Below the pieces are notes generated by a model. That model ran no database searches. It had not been told where the DNA came from and saw only the letters and a program-made list of their open reading frames with translations. The translations under genes and the position numbers were made by a program. From the NCBI RefSeq assembly GCF_018305005.1, contig NZ_JAGQEG010000062.1, positions 1 to 34,810 of the forward strand: a stretch of 34,810 nt of DNA, read 5' to 3'. Positions 34,691 through 34,810 of the stretch are shown in pieces; position 1 is the stretch's first letter, and every line of letters begins with the position of its first letter. The stretch comes from Collimonas silvisoli (GTDB taxonomy: Bacteria; Pseudomonadota; Gammaproteobacteria; Burkholderiales; Burkholderiaceae_D).

Positions 34691-34810
34691 TCCTAAAATA
34701 GGTTGACAGGTTTTATTACAACACAAACGCTCGATGCACCGCATCGGGCGTTTTGTATTTCAGGGCCGTATGCGGCCGTTCCCGGTTGTAGATCCGAACG
34801 GATTGCGCCA
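34691..34810 (-). mobile_element. End of an IS3-family insertion sequence (continues beyond the window)
   Basis: The segment contains a minus-strand transposase C-terminus and, beyond its stop, TGTCAACCTATTTTAGGA (34691-34708), a plausible terminal inverted repeat with the TG end typical of IS3-type elements. The other end is outside the window, so element length, target duplication and exact border cannot be read. Confidence 0.75.
34716..34810 (-). CDS. IS3-family transposase, C-terminal part (partial)
   Basis: On the minus strand the last 30 codons before TAA (34718-34716) read VRIYNRERPHTALKYKTPDA followed by VHRAFVL. The YNxERPHxALxYxTP pattern is the conserved C-terminus of the DDE integrase domain of IS3-family OrfB transposases. 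The rest of the gene, including the catalytic DDE residues, lies to the right of the window. Confidence 0.88.
   Translation of the reverse strand, partial: AQSVRIYNRERPHTALKYKTPDAVHRAFVL

Overview
The window is a chromosomal segment of a GC-rich betaproteobacterium. Gene order and protein sequences (ftsY-ftsE-ftsX, a YfhL-type ferredoxin next to coaD-rsmD, an NtrY/NtrX pair behind rsmB and a DUF4390 gene, RpoH, and an aa3-type cytochrome oxidase assembly operon) point to Burkholderiales, most likely Oxalobacteraceae and plausibly Collimonas-like. The genus is inferred from memory of these families, not from a search.

Positions 1-4574 are an accessory island. It holds a two-HKD phospholipase D resembling Tle5-type type VI secretion effectors, followed with a 4-bp overlap by a putative periplasmic Sel1-repeat protein that is probably its immunity protein. 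Two broken copies of that protein flank the pair: a C-terminal piece upstream and a signal-peptide-only piece downstream. Short remnants of a transporter and probably a MOSC protein follow.

Positions 4575-13732 form a trans-4-hydroxyproline catabolic locus. It contains a hydroxyproline epimerase, a three-part D-hydroxyproline dehydrogenase (FAD oxidoreductase, 2Fe-2S protein, FAD/NAD(P) protein with a BFD-like domain), a DapA-family pyrroline-4-hydroxy-2-carboxylate deaminase and a 2-oxoglutarate semialdehyde dehydrogenase. Together they would convert L-hydroxyproline to 2-oxoglutarate. A GntR and a PAS-AraC regulator and an orphan amino-acid-binding protein sit among them. The 266-bp divergent intergenic region carries a perfect 18-bp palindrome and a 17-bp tandem repeat that look like operators.

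Positions 13843-24463 are mostly housekeeping. On the minus strand are a ferredoxin, coaD and rsmD. A 113-bp inverted-repeat element lies in the divergent rsmD/ftsY spacer. Then come ftsY, ftsE and ftsX, an AraC regulator with an EamA transporter, a lipoprotein, a DUF1840 protein with an alpha/beta hydrolase, a LysE exporter, and an rsmB gene that is frameshifted in this sequence.

Positions 24503-29852 hold a DUF4390 protein, an NtrY-like kinase, an NtrX-like regulator without an AAA+ domain, a small protein with a CobW-like Cys motif, and rpoH. The rpoH gene is preceded by a perfect CIRCE operator and followed by a strong terminator.

Positions 29895-34810 contain a DCC-family thiol protein, then a minus-strand cytochrome c oxidase assembly operon (SURF1, a SCO-like membrane protein, heme A synthase, heme O synthase, SCO1) ending in a terminator. 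A divergent DUF2909 membrane protein follows, and the window ends inside an IS3-family insertion sequence.
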